This document shows positions 1-9,100 of a stretch of DNA of 64,000 nt, piece after piece. Location: NCBI RefSeq assembly GCF_003696345.1, contig NZ_RFLX01000002.1, forward strand, positions 124,001-188,000. Direction: 5' to 3'. Each line of letters starts with the position of its first letter. Positions within the stretch are counted from its first letter, which is position 1. This DNA is from Teichococcus wenyumeiae. GTDB lineage: Bacteria; Pseudomonadota; Alphaproteobacteria; Acetobacterales; Acetobacteraceae. The notes beneath the pieces are model-generated. The model was not told the DNA's origin. It saw nothing but the letters and a program-made list of their open reading frames with translations, and searched no databases. Made by a program: the position numbers and the translations under genes.

Positions 1-1
1 G

Positions 2-1441
2 CTGGGGCTGGTGGTGGGGGGCGTGGCCGGCGAGCTGTCGGAAGAGGTGCGCGAGCTGCTGGAGATCGCGCACAACAACAGCGAGCGGCTGGTGCTGCTG
101 GTCAACGACATTCTCGACATGGAGAAGATCGAGAGCGGCCGCCTGGAATTCCGGCGGGAGCGGCAGGATGCCCGCCGCCTGCTGGAACAGGCGGTGGAGG
201 CCAACCGGGCCTATGGCTCCCAGTTCGGCGTCGGCTTCGCGCTGCAGGTGGAGGAGGCGGGGGATGCCGCCGTCTACGCCGATGCCGCCCGCATCCAGCA
301 GGTGCTGGCCAATCTGCTCTCCAATGCCGCCAAGTTCTCGCCCCAGGGCAGCACGGTGGAAGTCTCGCTGGCCTCGGATGCCGGCAGCGTCACCTTCTGC
401 GTGCGCGACCACGGCAAGGGCATCCCGCCCGAGTTCCACGACCGCATCTTCCAGCGCTTCGCGCAGGCGGATTCCTCGGATGTGCGGCAGAAGGGCGGCA
501 CCGGCCTTGGCCTGTCCATCAGCAAGGCCATCGTGGAGCACCATGCCGGCGCCATCGGCTTCGAGGATGCCGCCGATGGCGGCACCACCTTCTGGTTCAC
601 CCTGCCCCGCCTGGCGGAGCGCCTGACGCGCCTGCCGGCGGCCGAGGCCTCTGCCTATGGCCAGGGCCGCCGCCGTGCGCTGGTGGTGGAGGATGATGCC
701 GACGTGGCGCTGCTGCTCAGCCGCATCCTGGGCCAGCATGGCTGGGACAGCGAGGTGGCGCAGAATGCCGCCGAGGCTTTCGAGAGCCTGGACCGCGCCC
801 ATTTCGACGCCATGACGCTGGACCTGATGCTGCCGGACGAGGACGGGCTTTCACTCTTCCGCCGCCTGCGCCAGCGGCCGGATGGCCGGGCGCTGCCCGT
901 GATCGTGATCTCCGCCACCGCCGAACGCGGCAAGGTGCAGCTCAATGGCGATGCCGTGGGCGTGGTGGACTGGCTGGACAAGCCGATCGACCAGTTCCGG
1001 CTGCGGGAGGCGCTGCGGCAGGCGCTGCACGCCTCCGACCGCCCCGCCCGCATCCTGCATGTGGAGGATGACCAGGACATCCTGCGCGTTGTCTCGGCCG
1101 TGATGGGCGACGAGGCGGAGATGATCGCCGCCCGCAGCCTGACGGATGCGCGGACCATCCTGTCGCGCGACCATAATTTCGCGCTGGTGATCGTCGATGT
1201 CGGCCTGCCGGATGGCAGCGGCCTGGACCTGCTGGCCGAGATGCGCAACCTGCCGAAGCCGCCGCCGGTGCTGATCTTCTCGGCCAGCGACTACGACCCC
1301 GCCACGGCGCGCCATGTCGCGGCCTCCCTGGTCAAGAGCCGCACGGCCAACCACGAGTTGCACGACACCATCCGCCACCTGATCGAGAGCCTGCCGCCCA
1401 AGCCGGTGCCGCAGGCGGCATCCCGGGAGAACCAGCCTTGA
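2..1441 (+). CDS. Hybrid sensor histidine kinase, 5' end cut by window edge
   Basis: Autophosphorylating kinase that starts a phosphorelay. The reading frame is open from the first bases, so the sensor part and the phospho-accepting His lie upstream of the window. Visible in order: the end of the HisKA helix (LVNDILDMEKIESGR), a HATPase domain around nt 290-610 with N box (NLLSNAAKFSP) and G boxes (DHGKGIP, GTGLGLS), then two receiver domains around nt 670-1030 and 1050-1400. Both receivers keep the acidic pair and the phospho-Asp (TLDLMLPDEDG; VIVDVGLPDGSG). The second ends in VKSRT rather than the usual KP. It overlaps the next gene by 4 nt (TTGA), so translation is probably coupled. The signal sensed cannot be told from here. 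Confidence 0.88.
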   Translation: MGLVVGGVAGELSEEVRELLEIAHNNSERLVLLVNDILDMEKIESGRLEFRRERQDARRLLEQAVEANRAYGSQFGVGFALQVEEAGDAAVYADAARIQQVLANLLSNAAKFSPQGSTVEVSLASDAGSVTFCVRDHGKGIPPEFHDRIFQRFAQADSSDVRQKGGTGLGLSISKAIVEHHAGAIGFEDAADGGTTFWFTLPRLAERLTRLPAAEASAYGQGRRRALVVEDDADVALLLSRILGQHGWDSEVAQNAAEAFESLDRAHFDAMTLDLMLPDEDGLSLFRRLRQRPDGRALPVIVISATAERGKVQLNGDAVGVVDWLDKPIDQFRLREALRQALHASDRPARILHVEDDQDILRVVSAVMGDEAEMIAARSLTDARTILSRDHNFALVIVDVGLPDGSGLDLLAEMRNLPKPPPVLIFSASDYDPATARHVAASLVKSRTANHELHDTIRHLIESLPPKPVPQAASRENQP

Positions 1442-1830
1442 GCGATATGCCGCTGAGCCGCATCCTCTATGTCGAGGACGATGCCGATGTGCGGAAGGTG
1501 GCCACCTTCGCGTTGAAGATGGTGGGCAAGTTCACCGTGGAGCCCTGCGCCTCGGGCGAGGAAGCGCTGGCGAAGGCGGTGGCCTTCGCGCCGCAGCTGC
1601 TGCTGCTGGACGTGATGATGCCGGGCATGGACGGCCCCACCACCCTGGCCCGGCTGCGGGAGCTGCCGGAGATCGCCGATGTGCCGGCCGTCTTCATGAC
1701 CGCCAAGGTGCAGCCGCAGGAGGTCAGCCGCTACCGCGAACTGGGCAGCCTGGACGTGATCTCCAAGCCCTTCGACCCGATGACCCTGGCGGCCTCGGTG
1801 CGCGGCATCTGGGAGCGCCGCAATGGCTGA
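1438..1830 (+). CDS. Single-domain response regulator (CheY-like receiver)
   Basis: A 130-residue protein made of one receiver domain and no output domain, so it probably shuttles phosphate or acts by protein contact. The acidic cluster E13-D14-D15, phospho-acceptor D58 (LLLLDVMMPGMDG), T88 and K110 (SKPFDP) are all present, so it should be phosphorylatable. The start used is TTG, overlapping the kinase stop; an in-frame ATG at 1447 is an alternative. Its end overlaps the next gene by 8 nt. It lies between a hybrid kinase and an Hpt-GGDEF protein, so its likely partners are these two. Confidence 0.9.
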   Translation: MSDMPLSRILYVEDDADVRKVATFALKMVGKFTVEPCASGEEALAKAVAFAPQLLLLDVMMPGMDGPTTLARLRELPEIADVPAVFMTAKVQPQEVSRYRELGSLDVISKPFDPMTLAASVRGIWERRNG

Positions 1831-3454
1831 CGCCGCCCAGGACGAGATCCGCGACGCGCTGCGCCGCCTGCGCGCCGAGGGTGTGCAGAGGCTGGGCGAG
1901 CGGGTGGACGAGGTGGTGGCCGGCTGGGCCAGCCTGGCCGCCCGCCCCGCCTGGGACGAGGATGCGCGGCAGGGCGCCCGCAGCCTGGCCGCCGCCGCGC
2001 ACCGGCTGGCCGGCGCCGGCGGCACCTTCGACTTTCCCGCCATCTCCGCCGCCGCCGCCCCGCTGGAAGTGATGCTGATGGGCCTGGGCGATGGCGGCGC
2101 CGACCGTGCCGAGCAGATCGGCCAGACCACGCAGCTGGTGCAGGCGGTGCACGAGGCCTGGATGGCCGGCCCCACCGCGCGCGGCGCGCCGCAGGCCGAG
2201 GCCACCGTGGCGCGGGAGCAGGAAGGGGCCGAGGCCATCTTCCTCTTCGCCCTGCCGCCGGAGATGGCGGCGCTTTCCGCCGTGGTGGGCAACCTGGGCT
2301 ATCCGCTGGAGCAGGTGGCGGGGCTGGCGGGGCTGGCCGCCGAGCCGCAGCGCCGGCTGACCGCCGCCGTGGTGGATGACAGCCTGCCCGACGCGCTGGA
2401 GATCTGCGCCGCGCTGTCCGGCCGCTGCCCGGTGATCCTGCTGGCCGAGCAGGGCAGCTTCCCGGTCCGCCTGGCCGCCGCCCGTGCCGGCGTCGCCGCC
2501 GTGGTGGCCAAGCCGCTGGAGGTGAACGAGCTGGCGGACTGGCTGGACCATTTCGCCGGCCAGGGCGGGGATGCGCGCTATTCCATCCTGGTGGTGGACG
2601 ACGACCCGCTGCTGGCCGAGGCCTATGCCCTGGCACTGCGCCGCGCCGGCATGGTGGTGACGCTGGTCAGCGACCCTTCCCGCGCCATCGATGCCCTTTC
2701 CGCCGCCCAGCCGGACCTGATCCTGATGGATGTGCAGATGCCGGGCGTGGATGGCATCGAGCTGGCGCGGGTGATCCGCCAGACCCGGCGGCATCTGTCG
2801 GTGCCCATCGTCTTCCTCTCGGCCGAGCAGGATACCGGGCGGCAGATCCTGGCCCGGCGGCTGGGCGGCGACGACTTCATCCCCAAGCCCGTGGACCTCG
2901 ACCGGCTGGTGACGCTGGTGCGGCTGCGGGCGGAGCGCGCGCGCTCGCTGCGCGCCGTGATGGAAAGCGACAGCCTGACCGGCCTGCTGAACCACGCCCG
3001 CTTCAAGGAGCGGCTGGCGCTGGAGCTGGAGCGCGCCCGGCGCGACAAGACCGAGCTCTGCCTCGCCATCATCGACCTCGACCACTTCAAGTCGGTCAAC
3101 GACAACCATGGCCACCTGGTGGGGGACCGGGTGATCCGCGGCCTGGCGCGCAGCCTGCAGAAGCACCTGCGCCGTACCGATGTGGTGGGCCGCTACGGCG
3201 GGGAGGAATTCGCCGCCCTACTGCTGGGCACCCCGCCCGCCGCCGCCGCCTCGCTGATGAGCCGCATCCGCGAGCGTTTCTCCGCCACGCCCTTCGATGG
3301 CGCCCAGGGCCCCTTCGGCGTCACCTTCAGCGCCGGCATCGCCAGCAGCACCCGGCACCCAGAGGCGGAGGCCTTGATTTCCGCCGCCGATGCCTGCCTC
3401 TATGCCGCCAAGCGCGCGGGACGGAACCGGGTGAACTGGGACGCCTGCCCCTAG
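1823..3454 (+). CDS. Diguanylate cyclase with Hpt and receiver domains
   Basis: A 543-residue protein predicted to make cyclic di-GMP under phosphorelay control. Residues about 20-100 look like an Hpt domain with H60 (AAHRLAGAGGTF). Residues about 137-245 resemble a receiver fold but lack the N-terminal acidic pair. Residues 253-370 are a complete receiver (acidic D259-D261, D303, K355). Residues about 375-540 are a GGDEF domain with GGEEF at 459-463 and a feedback-inhibition RxxD at 450-453, spaced as in PleD. Catalysis and product inhibition therefore both look intact. Having its own Hpt domain means it could pass or receive phosphate from the neighbouring kinase and receiver. The ATG overlaps the upstream stop by 8 nt. 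Confidence 0.9.
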   Translation: MADAAQDEIRDALRRLRAEGVQRLGERVDEVVAGWASLAARPAWDEDARQGARSLAAAAHRLAGAGGTFDFPAISAAAAPLEVMLMGLGDGGADRAEQIGQTTQLVQAVHEAWMAGPTARGAPQAEATVAREQEGAEAIFLFALPPEMAALSAVVGNLGYPLEQVAGLAGLAAEPQRRLTAAVVDDSLPDALEICAALSGRCPVILLAEQGSFPVRLAAARAGVAAVVAKPLEVNELADWLDHFAGQGGDARYSILVVDDDPLLAEAYALALRRAGMVVTLVSDPSRAIDALSAAQPDLILMDVQMPGVDGIELARVIRQTRRHLSVPIVFLSAEQDTGRQILARRLGGDDFIPKPVDLDRLVTLVRLRAERARSLRAVMESDSLTGLLNHARFKERLALELERARRDKTELCLAIIDLDHFKSVNDNHGHLVGDRVIRGLARSLQKHLRRTDVVGRYGGEEFAALLLGTPPAAAASLMSRIRERFSATPFDGAQGPFGVTFSAGIASSTRHPEAEALISAADACLYAAKRAGRNRVNWDACP

Positions 3455-3467
3455 GAGCGAGCCCCCC

Positions 3468-4010
3468 ATGCCGATCGACGAGAGCCTGACCTTCCTGCCC
3501 GTCAACATCGCCATCCTGACGGTGTCCGACACCCGCGACCTGTCCACCGACAAGTCCGGCCAGCTGCTGGCGGACCGCGTGGCGGCGGCCGGGCACACGG
3601 TGCATTCCCGCCGCATCGTGCGGGACGAGGCCGATGCCATCGAGGCCGTGCTGCGCCGCTGGGTGGCGGACCCGGAGGTGGATGTCGGCATCACCACCGG
3701 CGGCACCGGCATCACCGGCCGCGACGTGACGCCCGAGGCCTTCTCCCGCGTGCTGGAAAAGGAGATCACCGGCTTCGGGGAGCTGTTCCGCATGCTCAGC
3801 TACCAGAAGATCGGCACCAGCACGATCCAGTCCCGCGCCATCGGCGGCGTGGCGGGCGGCACCTACCTGTTCGCCCTGCCCGGCTCCTCCGGCGCGGTGC
3901 GGGACGGGTGGGACGATATCCTGCGCTTCCAGCTCGACATCCGCCACAAGCCCTGCAACTTGGTGGAGCTGATGCCGCGCCTGCAGGAGCACCTGAAGGC
4001 CGGCGCCTGA
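3468..4010 (+). CDS. moaB: Molybdenum cofactor biosynthesis protein B
   Basis: A 180-residue MoaB/MogA-family protein, expected to adenylylate molybdopterin during molybdenum cofactor synthesis in the cytoplasm. The family signature TGGTGITGRDVTPEA is intact and followed by GFGELFRMLSY, typical of MoaB. The length fits the family. A clear ribosome binding site (AGGAGCG) sits 8 nt before the ATG. It is the only cofactor gene here and follows the cyclase gene by 13 nt, so it may be read from the same transcript without a functional link. MoaB and MogA are hard to separate by motif alone; MoaB is preferred on overall resemblance. Confidence 0.92.
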   Translation: MPIDESLTFLPVNIAILTVSDTRDLSTDKSGQLLADRVAAAGHTVHSRRIVRDEADAIEAVLRRWVADPEVDVGITTGGTGITGRDVTPEAFSRVLEKEITGFGELFRMLSYQKIGTSTIQSRAIGGVAGGTYLFALPGSSGAVRDGWDDILRFQLDIRHKPCNLVELMPRLQEHLKAGA

Positions 4011-4070
4011 GCCGGCCAGGCCGATGTTCCTGATGTGATCTGGAATCAGCGGACAGGCCATTAACCAATC

Positions 4071-4085
4071 GTTCTGTCGATGTTC
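4071..4085 (+). promoter_or_regulatory. Candidate LexA (SOS) box, GTTC-N7-GTTC
   Basis: The sequence GTTCTGTCGATGTTC matches exactly the direct-repeat operator GTTC-N7-GTTC known for alphaproteobacterial LexA. It is followed at once by TTGACT, which could be a -35 element, so a bound repressor would block the polymerase. It lies 56 nt before the radical SAM gene start. The match is seen directly; LexA binding is inferred. Confidence 0.6.
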
Positions 4086-4141
4086 TTGACTCCCGCCCCC
4101 CGCCGGCGCCAGGATCGGCCCGAACGAACGGGGAACGCGGC

Positions 4142-5275
4142 ATGCCGGAAGGCAGCTTCCACGACGCCTCCGCCCTGTTGCCCGGTGCGCGCAAGGGGCG
4201 GGGCGCCATCACCAATCCCGCCATCCGCTTCGACCGCCACAACACCGTGGCCTTCGACGATGGCTGGGACACCCTGGAAGACGAGGCGGCCGACCTGCCG
4301 CCGCTCGCCACCACCCTGATCCGCGACAGCAGCCGCACGGCGCTGGCCTGGAACAAGTCGCCCGACATCGGCTTCGACCGCTCCATCAACCCTTACCGGG
4401 GCTGCGAGCATGGCTGCGTCTATTGCTTCGCGCGGCCGACGCATGCCTATCTCGGCTTCTCGCCCGGCCTGGATTTCGAAACCAAGCTGCTGTTCAAGCC
4501 GCAGATCGCGGAACTGCTGGAAGCGGCGCTGCGCAAGCCGGGCTACACCGCCGCGCCGGTGGCGCTGGGCTCCAATACCGACCCCTACCAGCCGGTGGAG
4601 CGGACGCTGAAGCTGACCCGCGCGGTGCTGGAAGTGCTGGAACAGTTCAGCCACCCCGTCACGGTGGTCACGAAATCCGCTGGTGTGCTGCGGGATATCG
4701 ACATCCTCTCCCGCATGGCGGCGCGCGGGCTGGCGCGGGTCTGCCTCTCCGTCACCACGCTGGATGCCAAGCTGGCGCGGAGCCTGGAGCCGCGCGCCTC
4801 CACCCCCGAGCGGCGGCTCGATGCCATCGCGCGGCTGGCGGAGGCCGGCATCCCGGTGGCGGTGCTGGCGGCGCCGATGATCCCGGCGGTGAACGACATG
4901 GAGCTGGAGCGCATCCTGGAACGCGCCGCCAGCCAGGGCGCCGACCGTGCCGGCTATGTGCTGCTGCGCCTGCCGTTGGAGCTGGGCGAGATCTTCGAGG
5001 CCTGGCTGCACCAGCACATGCCCGAGCGCGCCGCCAAGGTGATCGCCCTGGTACGCCAGACCCGGGGCGGCGAGACCTATGACAGCCGCTTCGGCCAGCG
5101 CCAGACCGGCAGCGGCCCATATGCCGAGATGCTCAACCGCCGCTTCCAGGTGGCGGTGAAGCGGCTGGGGCTGGACCGCACCCAGCAAGGCCATACCGGC
5201 CCGGAAGGCTTGCGGTCCGACCTCTTCAACGTGCCGGACCGGCCGGGCGAGGCAAAGCAGCTCTCCCTGTTCTGA
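4142..5275 (+). CDS. PA0069/Rv2578c-family radical SAM protein, spore-photoproduct-lyase-like
   Basis: A 377-residue radical SAM enzyme. The cluster-binding motif is C88-x3-C92-x2-C95 (RGCEHGCVYC), followed by FARPTHAYLGFSPGLDFETK, a hallmark of the family related to spore photoproduct lyase. The substrate is not established; a DNA-repair role is suggested by kinship to SplB and by the LexA-box motif directly upstream. The ATG has a GGGGAA ribosome site 8 nt before it. It stands alone between moaB and a DUF899 gene, with 131 nt of leader. Family assignment is strong, function uncertain. Confidence 0.88.
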   Translation: MPEGSFHDASALLPGARKGRGAITNPAIRFDRHNTVAFDDGWDTLEDEAADLPPLATTLIRDSSRTALAWNKSPDIGFDRSINPYRGCEHGCVYCFARPTHAYLGFSPGLDFETKLLFKPQIAELLEAALRKPGYTAAPVALGSNTDPYQPVERTLKLTRAVLEVLEQFSHPVTVVTKSAGVLRDIDILSRMAARGLARVCLSVTTLDAKLARSLEPRASTPERRLDAIARLAEAGIPVAVLAAPMIPAVNDMELERILERAASQGADRAGYVLLRLPLELGEIFEAWLHQHMPERAAKVIALVRQTRGGETYDSRFGQRQTGSGPYAEMLNRRFQVAVKRLGLDRTQQGHTGPEGLRSDLFNVPDRPGEAKQLSLF

Positions 5276-5311
5276 CGGAGCACCAGGAAGCGCGCCGCCA
5301 CGCCGAAAAGG

Positions 5312-5321
5312 TTGATATCAA
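5312..5321. promoter_or_regulatory. Palindrome upstream of DUF899 gene
   Basis: TTGATATCAA is a perfect 10-bp palindrome in an AT-rich patch, 26 nt before the ATG of the DUF899 gene. It could be an operator half-site pair, but no cognate regulator is adjacent. Confidence 0.3.
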
Positions 5322-5347
5322 ACCATAAAGCGAGGAGGACCGTGCCC

Positions 5348-6082
5348 ATGATCCCTCATGCCGTTGTTTCCCGCGAAGAATGGCACGCCGCCCAGGCGGC
5401 GCATCTGCGGCGCGAGAAGGAGCTGACCCGCCTGCGCGACCAGGTGCTGGCCGAGCGCCGCGCCCTGCCCTGGCTGCGGGTGGACAAGCCTTACCGCTTC
5501 GAGACGCCGCAGGGGCCCACGGACCTCGCCGGCCTGTTCGGCGGCCGCAGCCAGCTCATCGTCTACCATTTCATGCTGGCGCCGGGCTGGGAGGCCGGCT
5601 GCGTCGGCTGTTCCTTCCTGGCGGATCATTTCGACGGCACCGTGGCGCATCTGAACAGCCGGGATGTCAGCTTTGCCGCCGTCTCCCGCGCACCGCTGGC
5701 GGAGATCGAGGCCTATCGCGCCCGCATGGGCTGGCGCTTTCCCTGGGTGTCCTCCTTCGGCAGCGACTTCAACCATGACCACCAGGCCACCTTCACGCCG
5801 GAGGAGCTGGCCAGCGGCCAGGTCTTCTACAACTTCCGCATGACCCCCTCGGCCGAGGCGCATGACGAGTTGCACGGCCTCAGCGTCTTCGTGCGGGACG
5901 AGGCGGGCGCGGTCTTCCGCACCCATTCCTCCTATGCCCGTGGCAACGAGGACATGCTGACCACCTTCATGCTGATGGACCGCACCCCCAGGGGCCGCAA
6001 CGAGGAAGGCACCATGAGCTGGGTCCGCCGCCACGATGAATACGCGGGCGCGGCTTCGGCCACGCCCTCCTGCTGCGGCTGA
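5348..6082 (+). CDS. DUF899 family thioredoxin-like protein
   Basis: A 244-residue cytoplasmic protein of the DUF899 family, which has a thioredoxin-like fold and unknown physiological role. The diagnostic block GWEAGCVGCSFLADHFDG carries C85-x2-C88, the likely redox pair; HFMLAP before it and YARGNEDMLTTFMLMDRTP near the end are also typical. The start chosen is the ATG after a strong GAGGAGGA ribosome site. In-frame starts at 5312 and 5342 also exist but fit that site less well. It converges on purD across a hairpin. Confidence 0.85.
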   Translation: MIPHAVVSREEWHAAQAAHLRREKELTRLRDQVLAERRALPWLRVDKPYRFETPQGPTDLAGLFGGRSQLIVYHFMLAPGWEAGCVGCSFLADHFDGTVAHLNSRDVSFAAVSRAPLAEIEAYRARMGWRFPWVSSFGSDFNHDHQATFTPEELASGQVFYNFRMTPSAEAHDELHGLSVFVRDEAGAVFRTHSSYARGNEDMLTTFMLMDRTPRGRNEEGTMSWVRRHDEYAGAASATPSCCG

Positions 6083-6105
6083 ACGTCCATCCCGTTGCTC
6101 CACCC

Positions 6106-6126
6106 CCCGCCCCTTTTCGGGGCGGG
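6106..6126. terminator. Hairpin between convergent DUF899 gene and purD
   Basis: CCCGCCCC, loop TTTTC, GGGGCGGG: a perfect 8-bp GC stem in the 58-nt gap between two convergent stop codons. There is no long T run on either side, so it is at best a weak bidirectional terminator. Confidence 0.5.
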
Positions 6127-6140
6127 AGACGAGGATCGGG

Positions 6141-7409
6141 CTAAAGCGCGCGCCAGCCGATGTCGCGGCGGCAGAAGCCTTCCGGCCAGCGGATGGCATC
6201 CACGGCGGCATAGGCGGCGTCGCGCGCCTGTTGCAGGGAGGCGCCGGTGCCGGCCACGCCCAGCACCCGCCCGCCGGTGGAAACCAGCGCGCCATCCTCC
6301 CGCCGTGCCGTGCCGGCATGGAAGACCTGGGCGCCAGGGATGCGGGCGGCATCCTCCAGCCCCTCGATCACGGTGTTCTTCACATAGCTGCCGGGATAGC
6401 CCCGGGCGGCCATCACCACCACCATCGCGGCCTCATTGGACCAGCGGAGGGAGAAGCGGTTCAGTTCCCCGTCGCAGGCGGCGACCAGGGCGGCCAGCAG
6501 GTCCGATTGCAGGCGCAGCATCAGCACCTGGCATTCCGGGTCGCCGAAGCGGACATTGAACTCGATCAGCTTCGGCCCGGCCTCGGTCAGCATCAGGCCG
6601 ACAAAGAGCACGCCGCGGAAGGGCGTGCCGCGCTTCGCCATTTCCGCCAGCGAAGGACGCACGATACGATCCATCACCTCGGCTTCCAGCGCCGGGGTGA
6701 AGGCGGGCGGTGGGGAATAGGCGCCCATGCCGCCGGTATTGGGGCCGGTATCGCCGTCACCGACCCGCTTGTGGTCCTGGGCGGCGGCCATGGGCAGCGC
6801 CGTGGTGCCGTCGCAGAGCGCGAAGAAGGAGACCTCCTGCCCCAGCAGGCATTCTTCCAGCAGGATGCGCGCGCCGGCCTCGCCATGGACGCGGCTTTCC
6901 ATGATATCGGCGATGGCGGCCTCGGCCTCCTCCACCGTCTGCGCCACCACCACGCCCTTACCGGCGGCGAGGCCATCGGCCTTCACCACGATGGGCGCGC
7001 CCTTCTGGCGCAGATAGGCGCGGGCGGCCTCGGCATCCTCGAACTGCGCCCATTCGGCGCCGGGCACGCCGGCGGCGGTGGTCACCTCCCGCGTGAAGGT
7101 CTTGCTGCCCTCCAGCTTCGCGGCGGCGGCGGAGGGGCCGAAGCAGCGCAGCCCGGCCTCCGCGCAGGCATCGGCCAGGCCCAGCGTCAGCGGCGCCTCC
7201 GGCCCCACCACCACCAGGTCCACCGCGTTCCGCTTCGCGAAATCCACCAGCGCCGGCACATCCTCCGCGCCGATGGCCACGCATTCGGCCAGCTCGGCGA
7301 TGCCGGCATTGCCGGGGGCGCACCAGAGCTTGGTCAGCAGGGGCGAAGCCGAGAGCGCCCAGGCCAGGGCATGTTCGCGGCCGCCGCCGCCCACCAGAAG
7401 CACCTTCAT
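6141..7409 (-). CDS. purD: Phosphoribosylamine--glycine ligase
   Basis: A 422-residue GAR synthetase, second step of de novo purine synthesis: it joins glycine to phosphoribosylamine using ATP. The N-terminal [17 protein letters not shown] and the ATP-grasp blocks ([32 protein letters not shown]) are all intact, and the length is normal. It is transcribed away from xseA, with which purD is commonly neighboured in alphaproteobacteria. The stretch 7410-7558 between them holds both promoters; I could not pick out convincing -35/-10 boxes. Confidence 0.97.
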   Translation of the reverse strand: MKVLLVGGGGREHALAWALSASPLLTKLWCAPGNAGIAELAECVAIGAEDVPALVDFAKRNAVDLVVVGPEAPLTLGLADACAEAGLRCFGPSAAAAKLEGSKTFTREVTTAAGVPGAEWAQFEDAEAARAYLRQKGAPIVVKADGLAAGKGVVVAQTVEEAEAAIADIMESRVHGEAGARILLEECLLGQEVSFFALCDGTTALPMAAAQDHKRVGDGDTGPNTGGMGAYSPPPAFTPALEAEVMDRIVRPSLAEMAKRGTPFRGVLFVGLMLTEAGPKLIEFNVRFGDPECQVLMLRLQSDLLAALVAACDGELNRFSLRWSNEAAMVVVMAARGYPGSYVKNTVIEGLEDAARIPGAQVFHAGTARREDGALVSTGGRVLGVAGTGASLQQARDAAYAAVDAIRWPEGFCRRDIGWRAL

Positions 7410-7558
7410 CGCAGCAAAACCCCTCTCGGCATCCGGGGGCAGCCGCTAGCATGGCCGGGCGCCTCCGTCAGCCCTGATGACACCGGCTGGCCGGTCCTCG
7501 ATCTGTGACTGCTGCCGGAACTCGCCAGCCGCCCGCCGTCGCATCATACTGGGAAACG

Positions 7559-9100
7559 ATGGATACCGACGCCGAAGCGCCGCCGCGCAGCAATACCCCC
7601 GAGTTCACCGTCTCCGAGATCAGCGGTGCCATCAAGCGTACCCTGGAAGGGGAGTTCGGCCGCGTCCGGGTCAGGGGCGAGATCACCGAGCTGAAGGCCT
7701 ATCCTTCCGGCCATATCTACATGGCGCTGAAGGACGAGGGCGCGAAGATCCGCGCCATCATTTGGCGCTTCGCCGTGCCGCGCCTCACCCTGAAGCCAGA
7801 GAACGGGGTGGAGGTCATCGCCACCGGCAAGGTCTCCGCCTATGGCGAGCGCTCGGACTACCAGCTCATCATCGACCGGCTGGACTATGCCGGAGAGGGC
7901 GCGCTGCTGGCCCGCGTCGAGGCCCTGCGCAAGAAGCTGGGCGCCGAGGGGCTGTTCGACGAGGCCCGCAAGCGCCCCCTGCCCCGGCTGCCGCGCGTCA
8001 TCGGCGTGGTATCCTCCGAGAAGGGCGCGGTGATCCAGGATATCCGCACCACGGTGGCCCGGCGCTTCCCCAGCCATATCCTGCTCTGGCCGGTGCCGGT
8101 GCAGGGCCAGGGGGCGGCGGAGCAGATCGCCGCCGCCATCGAGGGCTTCTCCCGCCTGCCGCCGCACCTGCCGCGCCCCGATGTCATCATCGTCGCGCGC
8201 GGCGGCGGCAGCCTGGAGGACCTGATGGCCTTCAACGAGGAGATCGTGGTCCGCGCCGCCGCCAATTGCCCCATCCCGCTGATCTCGGCGGTGGGGCATG
8301 AGACGGATACCACGCTGATCGACTTCGCCGCCGACCGCCGCGCCCCCACCCCCACCGCCGCCGCCGAGCTGGCGGTGCCGGCGCGGGCGGAGCTGATGGC
8401 GATGCTGGACCAGACCTCCGCCCGCCTGCTCTCCTGCGGCCAGGCCACGCTGAACCATGCCCGGCTGCGCCTGTCCCGCGTGGAAGCCCGGATGCCGGAC
8501 CTGCCTGGGTTGGTCGGCGCCGCCCGCCAGCGGCTGGACGACCGCGCGGAGCGGCTGGGCCTGGCCCCGGTGGCGCTGCTGCACCGCAAGCGTGCCGCGC
8601 TGGATGCCGTCGCCCCGCGCCTGCCGCATCCACGCGAAACCCTGGCCGGGCACCGCCACGCCCTGGCGCAACTGGAAACCCGGGCCACGGGCGCGCTGCA
8701 CCGGCTGACGCAGCAGGGCCATACGACCCTGGCCCGCATCCCGGACGCCGCCGCCGCCTTGCGCCGCATGGTGGACCAGCGCCATGCCCGGCTGGCCCGG
8801 CTGCCGGACCCCGCCGCCGGCATGGCGGCCCGGTTACGGGAGGCGCGGCTGCATCTTTCCGGCCTCGGCGCCCGGCTGGAAGGCGCTTCCTATCAGGGGG
8901 TGCTGGCGCGCGGTTTTGCCCTGGTGCGGACGGAGGAAGGGCATCCCGTCACCGCCGCCGCAGCCGTGGCACCCGGCGCGAGGCTGGCCATCACGCTGCA
9001 GGATGGCACGCTGGGCGCCACCGCCGATGGCATGCCGCCACCGCCGCCGCCGAAGCGCGCCCGGCCTGCCCCCAACCCCGAACAAGGATCCTTGCTGTGA
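7559..9100 (+). CDS. xseA: Exodeoxyribonuclease VII large subunit
   Basis: The large subunit of exonuclease VII, which with XseB degrades single-stranded DNA from both ends. The N-terminal OB fold (VSEISGAIKRTLEGEFGRVRVRGEI) is followed by the catalytic domain (IGVVSSEKGAVIQDI, DVIIVARGGGSLEDLMAFNEE, SAVGHETDTTLIDFAADRRAPTP) and a long C-terminal helical region. The ATG at 7559 gives 513 residues; an upstream in-frame GTG at 7505 is possible but adds non-conserved residues. It ends in a proline-rich tail and overlaps the M23 peptidase gene by 4 nt (GTGA). The small subunit gene is not in the window. Confidence 0.95.
   Translation: MDTDAEAPPRSNTPEFTVSEISGAIKRTLEGEFGRVRVRGEITELKAYPSGHIYMALKDEGAKIRAIIWRFAVPRLTLKPENGVEVIATGKVSAYGERSDYQLIIDRLDYAGEGALLARVEALRKKLGAEGLFDEARKRPLPRLPRVIGVVSSEKGAVIQDIRTTVARRFPSHILLWPVPVQGQGAAEQIAAAIEGFSRLPPHLPRPDVIIVARGGGSLEDLMAFNEEIVVRAAANCPIPLISAVGHETDTTLIDFAADRRAPTPTAAAELAVPARAELMAMLDQTSARLLSCGQATLNHARLRLSRVEARMPDLPGLVGAARQRLDDRAERLGLAPVALLHRKRAALDAVAPRLPHPRETLAGHRHALAQLETRATGALHRLTQQGHTTLARIPDAAAALRRMVDQRHARLARLPDPAAGMAARLREARLHLSGLGARLEGASYQGVLARGFALVRTEEGHPVTAAAAVAPGARLAITLQDGTLGATADGMPPPPPPKRARPAPNPEQGSLL

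Noticed and set aside
7410-7558. Purine riboswitch or PurR-type site before purD
   Set aside because: No paired stems of a riboswitch and no clear operator could be seen in the purD-xseA gap.
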